A stretch of DNA of 64,000 nt from Massilia violaceinigra (GCF_002752675.1 NZ_CP024608.1:1736001-1800000), one strand, 5' to 3'; shown: positions 18,352 through 27,784, counted from the first letter of the stretch. A program made the numbers and translations. Notes: generated from the letters alone by a model not told the origin.

Positions 18352-20100
18352 TCAGTTGGCGCTTTTCTGCACCAGCGCGCTGCCCACGCCGTGGCGCTTG
18401 CCTTCGCTGACCGCCGTCACGGTGCCGTCGGCATTGAACACGATGGCGTTCGCCGCGCCGATTTCTTCCGCCTTGGCGCGCCACTTGTAGCCGAGCTTTT
18501 CCAGGGCCAGCGCCTGCGCGCTGCCGGCGAAGCCCGGCTCGGCGTCGGTGGCCGCATCGTTGCGCTGGCTCAGGCGCGGGGCATTGATGGCCTTGTCCAT
18601 CGGCATGCCGAAGTCGACGTGGTTGACGATGGTTTGCAGCACCGTGGTGATGATGGTCGCGCCGCCCGGGCTGCCGACCGTGAAGGCCGGCTTGCCGCTT
18701 TTGAGCACGATCGTCGGCGCCATGCTGCTGCGCGGGCGCTTGCCCGCTTCCGGCACGTTCGGGTGCGGGCCGCTGAAATCGAAATCGGTCATTTCGTTAT
18801 TGAGCAAAAAGCCGTAGCCCGGCACCACGATGCCGCTGCCGCCCCACGATTCGATGGTGAAGGTGTAGGCCACCACGTTGCCGTCCTTGTCGGAGACGGT
18901 CAGGTGCGTGGTGTGGGCGTTGTCGGCCAGCAGGCGCGCAGCCTGCGGACGCTGCGGCACGCTGGGGTCGTTCTGGAACGGGTACGGGTCGCCCGCCAGC
19001 ACTTTCGGTCCGGCGCGCTCGGCATTCATCTGGGTGCGCCGGCGCGCCGCGTAATCCTTGCTCAGCAGGCCGGCCACCGGCGCATCGACATATTCGGGAT
19101 CGGCCAGGTAGGCGTTGCGGTCGGCAAAGGCCAGGCGGCTCGCTTCCATGTACAGGTGCTCGGCGCTGGCGCGCGGCAGGGTCTTGAGGTTGTAGCCTTC
19201 GAGCAGGTTGAGCGCTTCGCCGATGGCGATGCCGCCGCTGCTCGGCAGGGGCATGCCGTACACCTCGTAGCCGCGGTAGGTGGTTTTTATGGGCTGGCGG
19301 ATGCGCGCTTCATAGTTGGCCAGGTCGGCCATGGTCATCGCGCCGGCGCGCACGCGCACGCCGGCGGCCACCGGCGGCTTGCCCACCGCGTCGACGATGG
19401 CGCGCGCGATCGGGCCCTGGTAAAAGGCTTTCTGGCCCTGGGCGCCGATGTCGCGGTAGGCCTTGGCCATGCCGGGGTTTTTCAGCACGGTGCCGACCGC
19501 CAGCGGCTTGCCGTTTTTCAGGAACAGGGCGCTGCTGCTGCTGAAAAGCTGGAGCTTTTTCTGGTTCTCGGCGCTCATGCGGTGGAAATTGTCGCTCACT
19601 TCGAATCCCTTGGTGGCCACGCCGATGGCCGGCGCGAGCACCTGCTTGAACGACATGGTGCCGTAGCGGCTGAGCGCTTCGTGCCAGCCGCGCACGGTGC
19701 CCGGCACGCCGACCGAGGCGCCGCTGGCGAGGGTGGCGTCGAAGTCGCTGTCCTTGCCGTTTTCCTGGAATACCGTGGGGGTGACGCTGGCCGGCGCCGT
19801 TTCGCGGTGATCGACCGCGATTACGCGTTTGTCCTTGGCCAGGTAGATCATCATGAAGCCGCCGCCGCCGATGCCGCAGCTGTACGGATCGGTCACGCCC
19901 AGGGTGGCGGCCGCGGCGACGGCGGCGTCGATCGCATTGCCGCCCTTGTCGAGGATGGCCATGGCCGACTGCGAGGCCTGTTCGCTGATGGTGGCAACGG
20001 CGCCGCCGGTGCCGCTGGCCACCGGGGTCCTGGCCTGGCTCAGGGGAATGACGAGGACGATGGAGCAGGCGAGGGCGAGGCGGCGGGCGGCGTGGGTCAT
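18352..20100 (-). CDS. ggt: Gamma-glutamyltransferase, periplasmic
   Basis: Ntn-hydrolase that cleaves or transfers the gamma-glutamyl group of glutathione. The 582-residue precursor has an N-terminal signal peptide (RRLALACSIVLVIPLSQA). It shows the substrate-binding GGNAIDAAVAAAATLGVTDP and GIGGGGFMMI stretches, and NAHTTHLTVSDKDGN, in which the Thr starting the THLTV block would be the autocatalytic nucleophile that creates the small subunit. GGxGSG-type glycine motifs (ESWGGSGIVVPG, VGSPGGATIITTV) follow. Length and domain order are normal. The small lipoprotein gene lies 6 bases upstream. Confidence 0.94.
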   Translation of the reverse strand: MTHAARRLALACSIVLVIPLSQARTPVASGTGGAVATISEQASQSAMAILDKGGNAIDAAVAAAATLGVTDPYSCGIGGGGFMMIYLAKDKRVIAVDHRETAPASVTPTVFQENGKDSDFDATLASGASVGVPGTVRGWHEALSRYGTMSFKQVLAPAIGVATKGFEVSDNFHRMSAENQKKLQLFSSSSALFLKNGKPLAVGTVLKNPGMAKAYRDIGAQGQKAFYQGPIARAIVDAVGKPPVAAGVRVRAGAMTMADLANYEARIRQPIKTTYRGYEVYGMPLPSSGGIAIGEALNLLEGYNLKTLPRASAEHLYMEASRLAFADRNAYLADPEYVDAPVAGLLSKDYAARRRTQMNAERAGPKVLAGDPYPFQNDPSVPQRPQAARLLADNAHTTHLTVSDKDGNVVAYTFTIESWGGSGIVVPGYGFLLNNEMTDFDFSGPHPNVPEAGKRPRSSMAPTIVLKSGKPAFTVGSPGGATIITTVLQTIVNHVDFGMPMDKAINAPRLSQRNDAATDAEPGFAGSAQALALEKLGYKWRAKAEEIGAANAIVFNADGTVTAVSEGKRHGVGSALVQKSAN

Positions 20101-20106
20101 GTCGTT

Positions 20107-20532
20107 TTATCGGCTTTCGGCGGGAGGGTGGCTGACGTTCAGGATGACCGCTTGCGGCGGGCCCGGCGGCACATTGGTGGGCAGCGGAGCCGGCGGGTCG
20201 GTGGCCAGCGAGATGATCAGGTCGGGCTGCTGCGTCGATGTGTAGGCCGGCGCGGCCGGTTCGAGCATGAATGGCTCGACCCCGACCGGAAAGATCAGGG
20301 TGAAGTGGTAGACGATCTTGCCGGCGGTGATGCATACCACGTTCGGCGGGCAGCGGCTGTCGTCGACGCGGTCGAAGCGCAGGGTAGCGTCGGGCGCCAC
20401 GGTGGCGCTGGTCTGCGGCAGCAAGGAAATGGTGCCGTCGTATTTGCGTTGCATCGATGTTTCCTTTATTGGCGCGGCGGTGCACCCGGTAAACACCCAG
20501 GCGGCGGCGAACGCGAAAATCAGCTTGATCAT
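20107..20532 (-). CDS. Small predicted lipoprotein of unknown function
   Basis: A 141-residue protein starting MIKLIFAFAAAWVFTGCTAA, a short lipoprotein signal with a lipobox Cys at residue 17. The mature part has two further cysteines close together (RCPPNVVC), suggesting one disulfide, and a Pro-rich C-terminus (PPAPLPTNVPPGPP). GAGGA about 7 bases upstream selects the ATG at 20532 over an in-frame ATG at 20565, which would bury the signal peptide. I do not recognise a family. It ends 6 bases before the ggt start and is probably co-transcribed with it. Confidence 0.65.
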   Translation of the reverse strand: MIKLIFAFAAAWVFTGCTAAPIKETSMQRKYDGTISLLPQTSATVAPDATLRFDRVDDSRCPPNVVCITAGKIVYHFTLIFPVGVEPFMLEPAAPAYTSTQQPDLIISLATDPPAPLPTNVPPGPPQAVILNVSHPPAESR

Positions 20533-20640
20533 GATGGGCTCCTCATTAGTGGGAAAGCCGATCATAGATCATATCAATTTCGCCACTGTGTGGCCGCGCA
20601 ATTGACGAGCCGGCGCGCTGCGGCGCCGTGCATGCCCGTC

Positions 20641-20667
20641 GGAAAAGGAAGAGCCGGCCTGGCCGGC
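20641..20667 (-). terminator. Terminator of the first PEP-CTERM gene
   Basis: Read on the minus strand, GCCGGCC and GGCCGGC (20653-20667) with a single-base loop form a stem followed by the T-rich TCTTCCTTTTCC. Confidence 0.55.
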
Positions 20668-20674
20668 CCGGGTA

Positions 20675-21409
20675 TTACGCTTGCGCCACGCCGTTCTGCA
20701 GGCGGCGGCGGGTGCGGCGGGTCAGGCCGATCACGGCCAGGCCGAGCGCCAGCATGGCGTAGGTTTCCGGTTCCGGCACGGCCGAGGTGTAGACGGTCAG
20801 GGTTGGGTTGAGCACGCTCAGCCCAGCCCACGAAGCCTGGCGGTGGACGACGCCATCGGACGTGGTCCAGACCGCCGGGGAGGCGAACATGGTCATGCTG
20901 CTGTTCAATGACATGGTCAGCACGTCCTTGAGCGTCAGGTTGGCGGCGCTGAACACGAAGGATTCGTTGCCGTTGAGCCTGTAGACGCTGCTGAAGTGGT
21001 TCTCGCTCCAGTCGTTCGCGCCGCTGGCGAACAGGCTGACCGCGCCGCGGTTGCTGGCCGTCCCGGCGCCTGCCAGGCCGCCCGGCGGCACGGCGGTGTC
21101 GAGGGTGCCGGCGAAGGTGCCCGAGAAGGAATAACCGGTGACCTGATAGCCGGAACGCACGGCGAACGACATGTCGGCGGAGTAAGCGTTGCCGGCGGCA
21201 TCGCTGGTTTTGCCGGTCATGCTGCTGACAAAATCGCTGAGGCGGATGGTGGTCGCGCCGGCCACGTCGGACACGAGCACGTCGGCCACGGTCGAATCAG
21301 GGTTGGTGAAAGTGAAGCCGGTGGCCTCGATCACGGTCGGCGCGGCCGATGCCGTGGCGGACACAAAAGCCAGCGCAGCAGCGCCCATCTGCAATTTAAA
21401 CAAGTTCAT
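20675..21409 (-). CDS. PEP-CTERM sorting-domain exported protein
   Basis: A 244-residue exported protein with a signal peptide (MNLFKLQMGAAALAFVSATASAA). It has a beta-rich body low in charge, and ends in a PEP-CTERM tail: VPEPETYAMLALGLAVIGL followed by TRRTRRR. Such tails are recognised by exosortase (EpsH/XrtA), which processes proteins for export in exopolysaccharide-producing proteobacteria. AAGGA 9 bases upstream favours the ATG at 21409 over the ATG at 21418, which abuts that site. The body is not assignable to a named family. No exosortase gene is in the window. Confidence 0.85.
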   Translation of the reverse strand: MNLFKLQMGAAALAFVSATASAAPTVIEATGFTFTNPDSTVADVLVSDVAGATTIRLSDFVSSMTGKTSDAAGNAYSADMSFAVRSGYQVTGYSFSGTFAGTLDTAVPPGGLAGAGTASNRGAVSLFASGANDWSENHFSSVYRLNGNESFVFSAANLTLKDVLTMSLNSSMTMFASPAVWTTSDGVVHRQASWAGLSVLNPTLTVYTSAVPEPETYAMLALGLAVIGLTRRTRRRLQNGVAQA

Positions 21410-21588
21410 TGGTCCCATTCCTTTTTTATGTCACATCGACGAACGCCGCAACGGCGCTTCCAAGCTTGCCATCATAATCGAGGGCAAGCCACGCATCATA
21501 GAACAACATTGTAAGAAATGTATTAGAAGCGACACTGGCTGGGAGCAGCAAGGCCGGCCGCCAGCACGGGCGGCGGCGGCCGGGTCGT

Positions 21589-22083
21589 TTATGCGTCGAG
21601 GCTATCCTGCAGGCGCTTGCGGGTACCGCGCGTGAGGACGATGACGGCCACGCCGACGGCGAGCATGACATAGGTTTCCGGTTCCGGGACCGACTGCGAG
21701 GCCACGCTCGGGCGCGCATTGGCGGCGCTGAAGCTGCCGCGCGCTTGCTTGGCATAGCTGGCGCGCACTTCCGGGTAGCTGTGGCGCGCGTCCGTTCCGC
21801 CCCATGAAGGCACATTGCCGTTGGCATAGGCGCTGATGGCGCCGCTCAGGTCGACATCGCCGAGCAGCGCGTCGGCCGGGCGCAGGTGCATGGCGCGGCT
21901 GACGTCGCCCAGGCCGAGCTGGCCGAGAACGCGGTTGTCGGCCAGTTCGATACCGGCGTGGTACGCAGAGCGTTTGCTGACATTATTCAGGGTCGGGGAC
22001 TCGATCAGCGCGGGCGCGGCACCGGCCAGGCCGGGCGCCAGCAGCAGGGCGGCCAGGCTTCGCGTCCATGTAAAGTATTTCAT
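21589..22083 (-). CDS. Short PEP-CTERM sorting-domain exported protein
   Basis: A 164-residue protein with a signal peptide (MKYFTWTRSLAALLLAPGLAGA) and a PEP-CTERM tail (VPEPETYVMLAVGVAVIVL then TRGTRKR). The mature portion is only about 100 residues (LIESPTLNNVSKRSAYHAG and onwards), with no recognisable domain. It is upstream of, and in line with, the other PEP-CTERM gene, but 179 bases of noncoding DNA containing a GC-rich hairpin (21552-21583) separate them. They may therefore be separate transcripts. The tails are similar, the bodies are not, so this is not a simple duplication. Confidence 0.8.
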   Translation of the reverse strand: MKYFTWTRSLAALLLAPGLAGAAPALIESPTLNNVSKRSAYHAGIELADNRVLGQLGLGDVSRAMHLRPADALLGDVDLSGAISAYANGNVPSWGGTDARHSYPEVRASYAKQARGSFSAANARPSVASQSVPEPETYVMLAVGVAVIVLTRGTRKRLQDSLDA

Positions 22084-22264
22084 GTGCAGACTACCTATTC
22101 ATGTTTAGCTGTGAAAAAGGCTGTGACGGCGCGCGGGGCAGCGCTCGGGGCTCATGTTATTGCCGCGCTCAGACACCGGCACGGTATGCATGATACGTCA
22201 AACTCGCATTATAAATATGTAATCAAGTGTATTGACTTGTACAAGCTTGACGATTTGTACCGAC
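22084..22264 (-). promoter_or_regulatory. Leader and likely promoter region of the short PEP-CTERM gene
   Basis: No gene is seen here. The 22190-22264 part is AT-rich for this genome. Read on the minus strand, a perfect TATAAT lies at 22208-22213, about 125 bases before the start codon, but no convincing -35 is in register. The palindrome CTTGTACAAG is just upstream of it. Assignment is tentative. Confidence 0.35.
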
Positions 22265-22300
22265 GAAAAAAATGCCGCCTAGTCTACACCAGGCGGCATC
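22265..22300 (-). terminator. Intrinsic terminator of rpoH
   Basis: On the minus strand the stem ATGCCGCCT/AGGCGGCAT (22272-22280 and 22291-22299) has a 10-base loop and is followed by TTTTTT, 29 bases after the rpoH stop. Confidence 0.85.
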
Positions 22301-22328
22301 GGCGCGGGTGCGCCAGGCGTGCGCGGGC

Positions 22329-23228
<900 letters not shown>

Positions 23229-23350
23229 GTATTTCCTCGTAGAGTGTCTGTGCTGCATCATCAAATGCCCAGGCCGGATGCGGGTCCGGGGCGATAGTTG
23301 CGGTCTGATGCCAGCGGTGGCTTCGGGGATTCCCCGCCATGCAAGACCCT

Positions 23351-23380
23351 ATATTAGCACTCTCTCGTGTTGAGTGCCAA
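23351..23380 (-). promoter_or_regulatory. CIRCE operator overlapping the rpoH promoter
   Basis: TTAGCACTC (23354-23362), nine bases, then GAGTGCCAA (23372-23380): the HrcA-binding CIRCE sequence with a single change in the right arm. On the minus strand, a -35-like TTGGCA (23375-23380) and a -10-like TAATAT (23351-23356), 18 bases apart, sit on the two arms. HrcA binding would therefore block the polymerase. The start codon is about 120 bases downstream. Confidence 0.85.
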
Positions 23381-23682
23381 TGCCGAGAATTTATGGCAGT
23401 GATAGCGAAATGTTATTACTTTGAGGCAATCATAAATTTGCAGATTTCACTCTAGTGGAGGCTACTATTTGAGCCTTGATACAGATCAAATTTGCTGTGC
23501 GCCGGATCGCCATGCGCTTGCGCCGGCGCAGTATGTGAGCCCGGCTCCAGTGTCGCCGATCATGGCGGCCGCCTCTGTTCGTTTACACACGCAATGCGTT
23601 CGTAAAAAGCCAGGCCCGCGTATGGATAAAATGCAATCTTTTCGTTAAACCATCATTTCTCTTTCCGCAGTCGACAGACAGC
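23381..23682. other. AT-rich intergenic stretch upstream of the RTX fragment
   Basis: About 300 bases without a gene I can support. Base composition is visibly richer in A and T than the flanking genes, particularly 23390-23500. No clear promoter, hairpin terminator or repeat was found by eye. Confidence 0.5.
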
Positions 23683-23850
23683 ATGAATCCCATCATCATG
23701 GCTGGCGGCGACAATGACAACTATCTGTATGGCTGGGCCGCGTCGGAAGCGGTCAACGGAAAGGGAGGCAATGACGTTCTGCCCGGTGGAGACGGCAACG
23801 ACACGCTCGACGGCGGCACCTCCGGTATCCTGATCGGCAGCGAAGGGGCT
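23683..23850 (+). pseudogene. Remnant of an RTX (hemolysin-type calcium-binding repeat) gene
   Basis: About 55 codons encode degenerate RTX nonapeptides: GGDNDNYLYG, GGNDVLPGGDGNDTLDGG and SGILIGSEG. After that the frame continues without resemblance (QAPARASKAAQREGRG) and runs into the next gene. Real RTX proteins have many repeats, a larger N-terminal domain and a secretion signal, all absent here. No good ribosome site precedes the ATG. I read it as a leftover of a longer gene truncated by rearrangement; a tiny real gene is less likely. Confidence 0.6.
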
Positions 23851-23915
23851 CAGGCGCCGGCGCGCGCGTCTAAGGCAGCGCAAAGGGAGGGAAGGGGCCC
23901 TCGCTACAATGCGCC

Positions 23916-24935
23916 ATGCCCGCCCTTCACGACCTCGGATACCGCTTGCTGTTCGCCCACCCGGAACTGGTGCGCGAACTCATCACGGATTTTACTTCCC
24001 TCAAGCTGCTCGACGAGGTCGCGCTGTCGGCGTTCGAACGGGTCAATCCGGCGTATGTGAGCGAGCGCTTGTCTGCGCGCCAGAATGACATTGTCTGGCG
24101 CGTGCGGGTCGGCCAGCAGTGTTTGTACGTGTACATCCTGCTCAAATGCCAATCCGGCGTGGACCGCTGGATGGCCTTGCGCATCCAAACCTACATTGGT
24201 CTACTGTACCAGGACCTGGTCAAGCGCCACGACTTGTCCCCTGGCCTGCTGTTGCCGCCGGTGCTGCCCCTGGTGTTCTACAACGGCGTGCCGCACTGGA
24301 GCGCCAGCACGGAGCTGGCCGGGCTCCTCATGCAAGCGCCCGCCGAGCTTGCGGCATTCCAGCCAACACAGCGCTACGTGCTGATCGACCAGCAGCGTCT
24401 GGACAGGACGGCGCTGGAAGCGAACGCCAGCTTGCTGGCGCTGCTGTTCCGGCTTGAACTTTCACTCTTTCCCGATGTCTCAACGAACGTCTTGCCTGCG
24501 CTGACGACATGGTTCAAGGAAGCTCCCCAGGCCAGCCTGCGGCGCTCGGTCCAAGTGTGGGTAAACGGTTTGCTGGCACGCGGAACCGGCAATTCCGAAT
24601 TGTTTATGGTTGATAGCGCGCAGGAGGATGCTGACATGGGAGACAAACTTGCAACTTGGGCCGAGCAGCTTGAGGAGATCGGCTTTCAAAAGGGATTCGC
24701 GTTGGCGGAGAAAGCCAAGGAAGACGGCAAGGCGGAAGGCAAGGCGGAAGGGCAAGTCATTGCCCTTCGCGGGATGCTGGGCAGCCTGTTGCGCAGCCGG
24801 TTCGGCGCCTTGCCGGCGCCGGCAGCGCAGCGCATCGCCCGGGCCACTCAGGCAGAGCTTGAACAGTGGTTCGAGCGCAGCCTCAGTACGCCCAGCTTGC
24901 AGGCGGTGTTTGACGATGGCGCGACATCCACTTGA
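23916..24935 (+). CDS. Rpn-family recombination-promoting nuclease-like protein, probably inactive
   Basis: A 339-residue protein of the Rpn/YhgA family (PD-(D/E)XK fold, formerly transposase_31). It opens with the typical HDLGYRLLFAHPELVRELI, then FERVNPAYVSERL, DIVWRVR (Asp58) and VDRWMALRIQTYIGLLYQDL. It ends with a helical tail containing repeated KAEG units. Where family members read E-x-Q (for example LLEFQS) this one reads LLKCQS, with Lys77 replacing the catalytic Glu, so nuclease activity is doubtful. No terminal inverted repeats were seen, and it lies beside an RTX remnant. Confidence 0.85.
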   Translation: MPALHDLGYRLLFAHPELVRELITDFTSLKLLDEVALSAFERVNPAYVSERLSARQNDIVWRVRVGQQCLYVYILLKCQSGVDRWMALRIQTYIGLLYQDLVKRHDLSPGLLLPPVLPLVFYNGVPHWSASTELAGLLMQAPAELAAFQPTQRYVLIDQQRLDRTALEANASLLALLFRLELSLFPDVSTNVLPALTTWFKEAPQASLRRSVQVWVNGLLARGTGNSELFMVDSAQEDADMGDKLATWAEQLEEIGFQKGFALAEKAKEDGKAEGKAEGQVIALRGMLGSLLRSRFGALPAPAAQRIARATQAELEQWFERSLSTPSLQAVFDDGATST

Positions 24936-25022
24936 TCCGACCATGTCATCAGAGAGGCCGGCGGTCGCGCCGTGAGGCGCGTGATGCAGTCCAGGCAGAT
25001 ACGCATTGGCGACATTGCCGCC

Positions 25023-25943
25023 CTAGCGCAGGCGCGCCAGGTGCCTGCGCACCGACAGTACCGCCCCGGCCAGGCCGAGCGCGGTGCTCACGGCCAGCAG
25101 CACGCCCATCGCCACCGGATTGAGCGGCGCCAGCTGGAAGGTCGAGCCGTACAGGCGCGCGAACTCGCCGATGGCCGTATTGAGCGGTTGCAGCGACAAG
25201 GTCACCGCGCCCAGCGCCACGCCGCCGGCGCACATGCCCAGCAGACCCCCGGTGTAATAGAAGGGACGGTGGATGAAGCCGTCGGTCGCGCCGATCAGTT
25301 TGCTCACGGCGATTTCGTCGCGCTGGGTCAGCACCTGCAGGCGGATCGTATTGAACACCACCGCAATGACCACCATGCCGAGGGTGACGGCCAGCAGCAG
25401 CAGAATCAGGCGCATCACGCGCAGCAGGGCGGCCAGGCGCTTGACCCAGGCCGAATCGACCTGCACCGCGTCCACGCCCGGCAGCGCGCGCAGGCGCTCG
25501 GCGATGGCGTCGACGCTGCCCGCTTCGCTCACGCTCCTGAAACTGTCGAGCTTCAAGACATACCCGTCCGGCAGGGGATTTTCACCCAGCGTGGTCAGGA
25601 CGTCGGCCAAGCCGCTCTTGCTTTTCAGGCTGTCGAGCGCCTGTTCGCGCGAGACGAACGCGATGCGCGACTTGGGATCGGCCAGGATCGCGCGGATGGC
25701 CGGCTCCAGCGCCTGCGCCTGCTCGCGCGTGGTCTCGGCCTTGGTGAAGACGCTGATTTCCGGCTCGACCGAGAGTTGCTCGGACATCGGACGCACATTG
25801 TCGAGCAGGGTCAGGCCGGCGAACGGCAAGGTGAGCGCGATGGCGACCACGATCACATTGAACAGGAAACTGAGCGGCGACTTGCCCAGCTGGCCGAGCG
25901 CCGAGCCGATGGCGAAACTGTGTTGGCGGAACCAGCGCTTCAT
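25023..25943 (-). CDS. ftsX: Cell-division ABC transporter permease FtsX
   Basis: Inner-membrane partner of FtsE that couples septal-ring state to peptidoglycan amidase activation. The 306-residue protein has the FtsX layout: a cytoplasmic N-terminus, a first helix (PLSFLFNVIVVAIALTLPFAGL), an extracytoplasmic domain with QALEPAIRAILADPKSRIAFVSREQALDSLK, and three C-terminal helices. These include LLLLAVTLGMVVIAVVFNTIRL with the QVLTQRDEIAVSKLIGAT coupling segment. It overlaps ftsE by 4 bases (ATGA). No terminator is obvious downstream. Confidence 0.93.
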   Translation of the reverse strand: MKRWFRQHSFAIGSALGQLGKSPLSFLFNVIVVAIALTLPFAGLTLLDNVRPMSEQLSVEPEISVFTKAETTREQAQALEPAIRAILADPKSRIAFVSREQALDSLKSKSGLADVLTTLGENPLPDGYVLKLDSFRSVSEAGSVDAIAERLRALPGVDAVQVDSAWVKRLAALLRVMRLILLLLAVTLGMVVIAVVFNTIRLQVLTQRDEIAVSKLIGATDGFIHRPFYYTGGLLGMCAGGVALGAVTLSLQPLNTAIGEFARLYGSTFQLAPLNPVAMGVLLAVSTALGLAGAVLSVRRHLARLR

Positions 25944-26614
25944 GTGGCGTCTCCCACCACGCTGCCCTGGTCGAGCCGGATCACGCGCGCGCTGCCGTGG
26001 CGCGCGGCGTCGTACAGCACCAGCTCGTCATGGGTGGCGATCAGGCAGGTCACGCCCACCGAATGAAAGGCGCGCAGGGCGTCGAGCACCTTGTCGGCGC
26101 TGGCGCGGTCCAGATTGGCGGTCGGTTCGTCGGCCAAAATGATCTGGGGCCGGTTGACGATGGCGCGGGCGATCGCCACGCGCTGCTGCTCGCCGCCCGA
26201 TAATTCGAGCGGGCGCGCCAGCGCGCGTGCTTCCAGCCCGACTTTTTCCAGCGCGGCGCGGGCCCGCAGTTCGGCTTCGGCCTTCGACGCCCCGGTCACC
26301 AGCAGCGGCAACATGGTATTGGCCAGGATCGAGCGGTCGGTCAGCAGGCGCTGCTGCTGGAAAATCAGGCCAAGATTGCGCCGCAGGTAGGGCAGGCTGG
26401 CGTTTTTCATGCGCCCGATATCCTGCTCGTTGACCAGTACGCTGCCCGAGGTGGGGCGCTCCATGGCCGCGATCATCTTCAGCAGGGTCGACTTGCCGGC
26501 GCCGGACGGGCCGGCCAGGTAGACCAGCTCGCCGCGGGCGATGTTCAGGGTGACTTCGCGCAGGGCGGTGGCGTCGGCCGAGTAGGTTTTGGAGACACAC
26601 CGGAATTCGATCAT
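25940..26614 (-). CDS. ftsE: Cell-division ATP-binding protein FtsE
   Basis: ATPase of the FtsEX complex at the division site. The 224-residue protein has Walker A AGPSGAGKSTLLK near residue 35, a Q-loop in LGLIFQQQRLL, and the ABC signature LSGGEQQRVAIARAI. Walker B is ILADEPTANLD and the switch histidine is in LIATHDE. Length matches FtsE. The gene starts 6 bases after ftsY, the conserved ftsY-ftsE-ftsX order. Confidence 0.95.
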   Translation of the reverse strand: MIEFRCVSKTYSADATALREVTLNIARGELVYLAGPSGAGKSTLLKMIAAMERPTSGSVLVNEQDIGRMKNASLPYLRRNLGLIFQQQRLLTDRSILANTMLPLLVTGASKAEAELRARAALEKVGLEARALARPLELSGGEQQRVAIARAIVNRPQIILADEPTANLDRASADKVLDALRAFHSVGVTCLIATHDELVLYDAARHGSARVIRLDQGSVVGDAT

Positions 26615-26620
26615 GTACGC

Positions 26621-27784
26621 TTATCCCAGCAGCGCCTCGACGAATTCGTCGGCGCTGAACGGTTGCAGGTCTTCGATTTTTTCGCCGACCCCGATGAAAT
26701 ACACGGGAATCGGGCGCGTGCGGGCAATCGCGGCCAGCACGCCGCCCTTGGCGGTGCCGTCCAGCTTGGTGATCACGAGGCCGGTCAGCTGCAGCGCATC
26801 GTCGAAGGCCTTGACCTGGGCCAGGGCGTTCTGGCCGGTGTTGCCGTCGATGACCAGCAGCACTTCGTGCGGGGCGCCATCCATGCCCTTGCCGATCACG
26901 CGCTTGATCTTTTTCAATTCTTCCATCAGGTGCAGCTGGGTCGGCAGGCGGCCGGCCGTGTCGACCATGACCACATCCATCTTGCGCGCTTTGCCGGACT
27001 GCACGGCGTCGAAGGCCACGGCGGCCGGGTCGCCCGATTCCTGGGCGATCACGGTGACGTTGTTGCGCTGGCCCCAGACCATCAATTGCTCGCGCGCGGC
27101 GGCGCGGAAGGTGTCGCCGGCGGCCAGCAGCACCGACTGCTCGTACTTCTGCATGTGCTTGGCGAGCTTGCCGATGGTGGTGGTCTTGCCGGCGCCGTTC
27201 ACGCCCGCGATCATCATCACCAGCGGTTCGTGGCGGCCCAGTTCGAGCGGCTTGACCAACGGGCGCAGCATGTCGGTCATGAGCACCTTGAGCGCGGCCT
27301 TGACGGCGGCCGCGTCGAGCAGCTTGTCTTCTTTTACCTTGCGGCGCAGCTCGGTGAGCAGGAAATCGGTGGCGTCCATGCCGGCGTCCGACATCAGCAG
27401 GGCCGCTTCCAGCTCTTCGTACAGGTCTTCGTCGATGCGCGCGCCCACGAACAGCAGGCTCAGGTTGTTCGAGGTTTTCGACAGGCCCGCTTTCAGGCGT
27501 GCCATCCAGGAGCTTTTGCTGTCGGCATCGTTGCCGAGGCGCTCGGCGGTTTCCGGAATCAGCTCGCTGCCGAAGGCGGGCAGCGGCGCTGGCGCGACGA
27601 AGGTCGAGGTGGTGCCGTAACGGCGTGACGGCGCTACGGCTGGCGCTGCGGGCGCAGGCAGGTCCGGCGCGGCCGCGGCTTGCACGATTGCTGCGGGTAC
27701 GGCCGCTACCGGCGCAGGCGCAGCGCTCGGCGGTGGCGGCGGAAGATCGGGAGCGGGCGGTTTTTTCTTAAAAAAACTAAACAT
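26621..27784 (-). CDS. ftsY: Signal recognition particle receptor FtsY
   Basis: GTPase that docks ribosome-SRP complexes at the membrane for co-translational insertion. The 387-residue protein has an NG domain with GVNGAGKTTTIGKLA (G1), DTFRAAAREQL, DTAGRLPTQLHLMEELKK (G3) and TKLDGTAKGG (G4). The N-terminal A region (about residues 7-60) is Pro/Ala-rich (PAPDLPPPPPSAAPAP) and not strongly acidic, common in betaproteobacterial FtsY. It is first in the ftsYEX operon. Confidence 0.94.
   Translation of the reverse strand: MFSFFKKKPPAPDLPPPPPSAAPAPVAAVPAAIVQAAAAPDLPAPAAPAVAPSRRYGTTSTFVAPAPLPAFGSELIPETAERLGNDADSKSSWMARLKAGLSKTSNNLSLLFVGARIDEDLYEELEAALLMSDAGMDATDFLLTELRRKVKEDKLLDAAAVKAALKVLMTDMLRPLVKPLELGRHEPLVMMIAGVNGAGKTTTIGKLAKHMQKYEQSVLLAAGDTFRAAAREQLMVWGQRNNVTVIAQESGDPAAVAFDAVQSGKARKMDVVMVDTAGRLPTQLHLMEELKKIKRVIGKGMDGAPHEVLLVIDGNTGQNALAQVKAFDDALQLTGLVITKLDGTAKGGVLAAIARTRPIPVYFIGVGEKIEDLQPFSADEFVEALLG

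Noticed and set aside
17857..20811. A 984-codon open frame on the plus strand opposite ggt
   Set aside because: It runs antisense through a clear gamma-glutamyltransferase. Low-complexity His/Arg/Ala/Gly content and lack of motifs mark it as a shadow.
23916..24935. Insertion-sequence transposase
   Set aside because: Rpn proteins were once labelled transposases, but no terminal inverted repeats or target duplication could be seen, and the family is now regarded as recombination-promoting nucleases.
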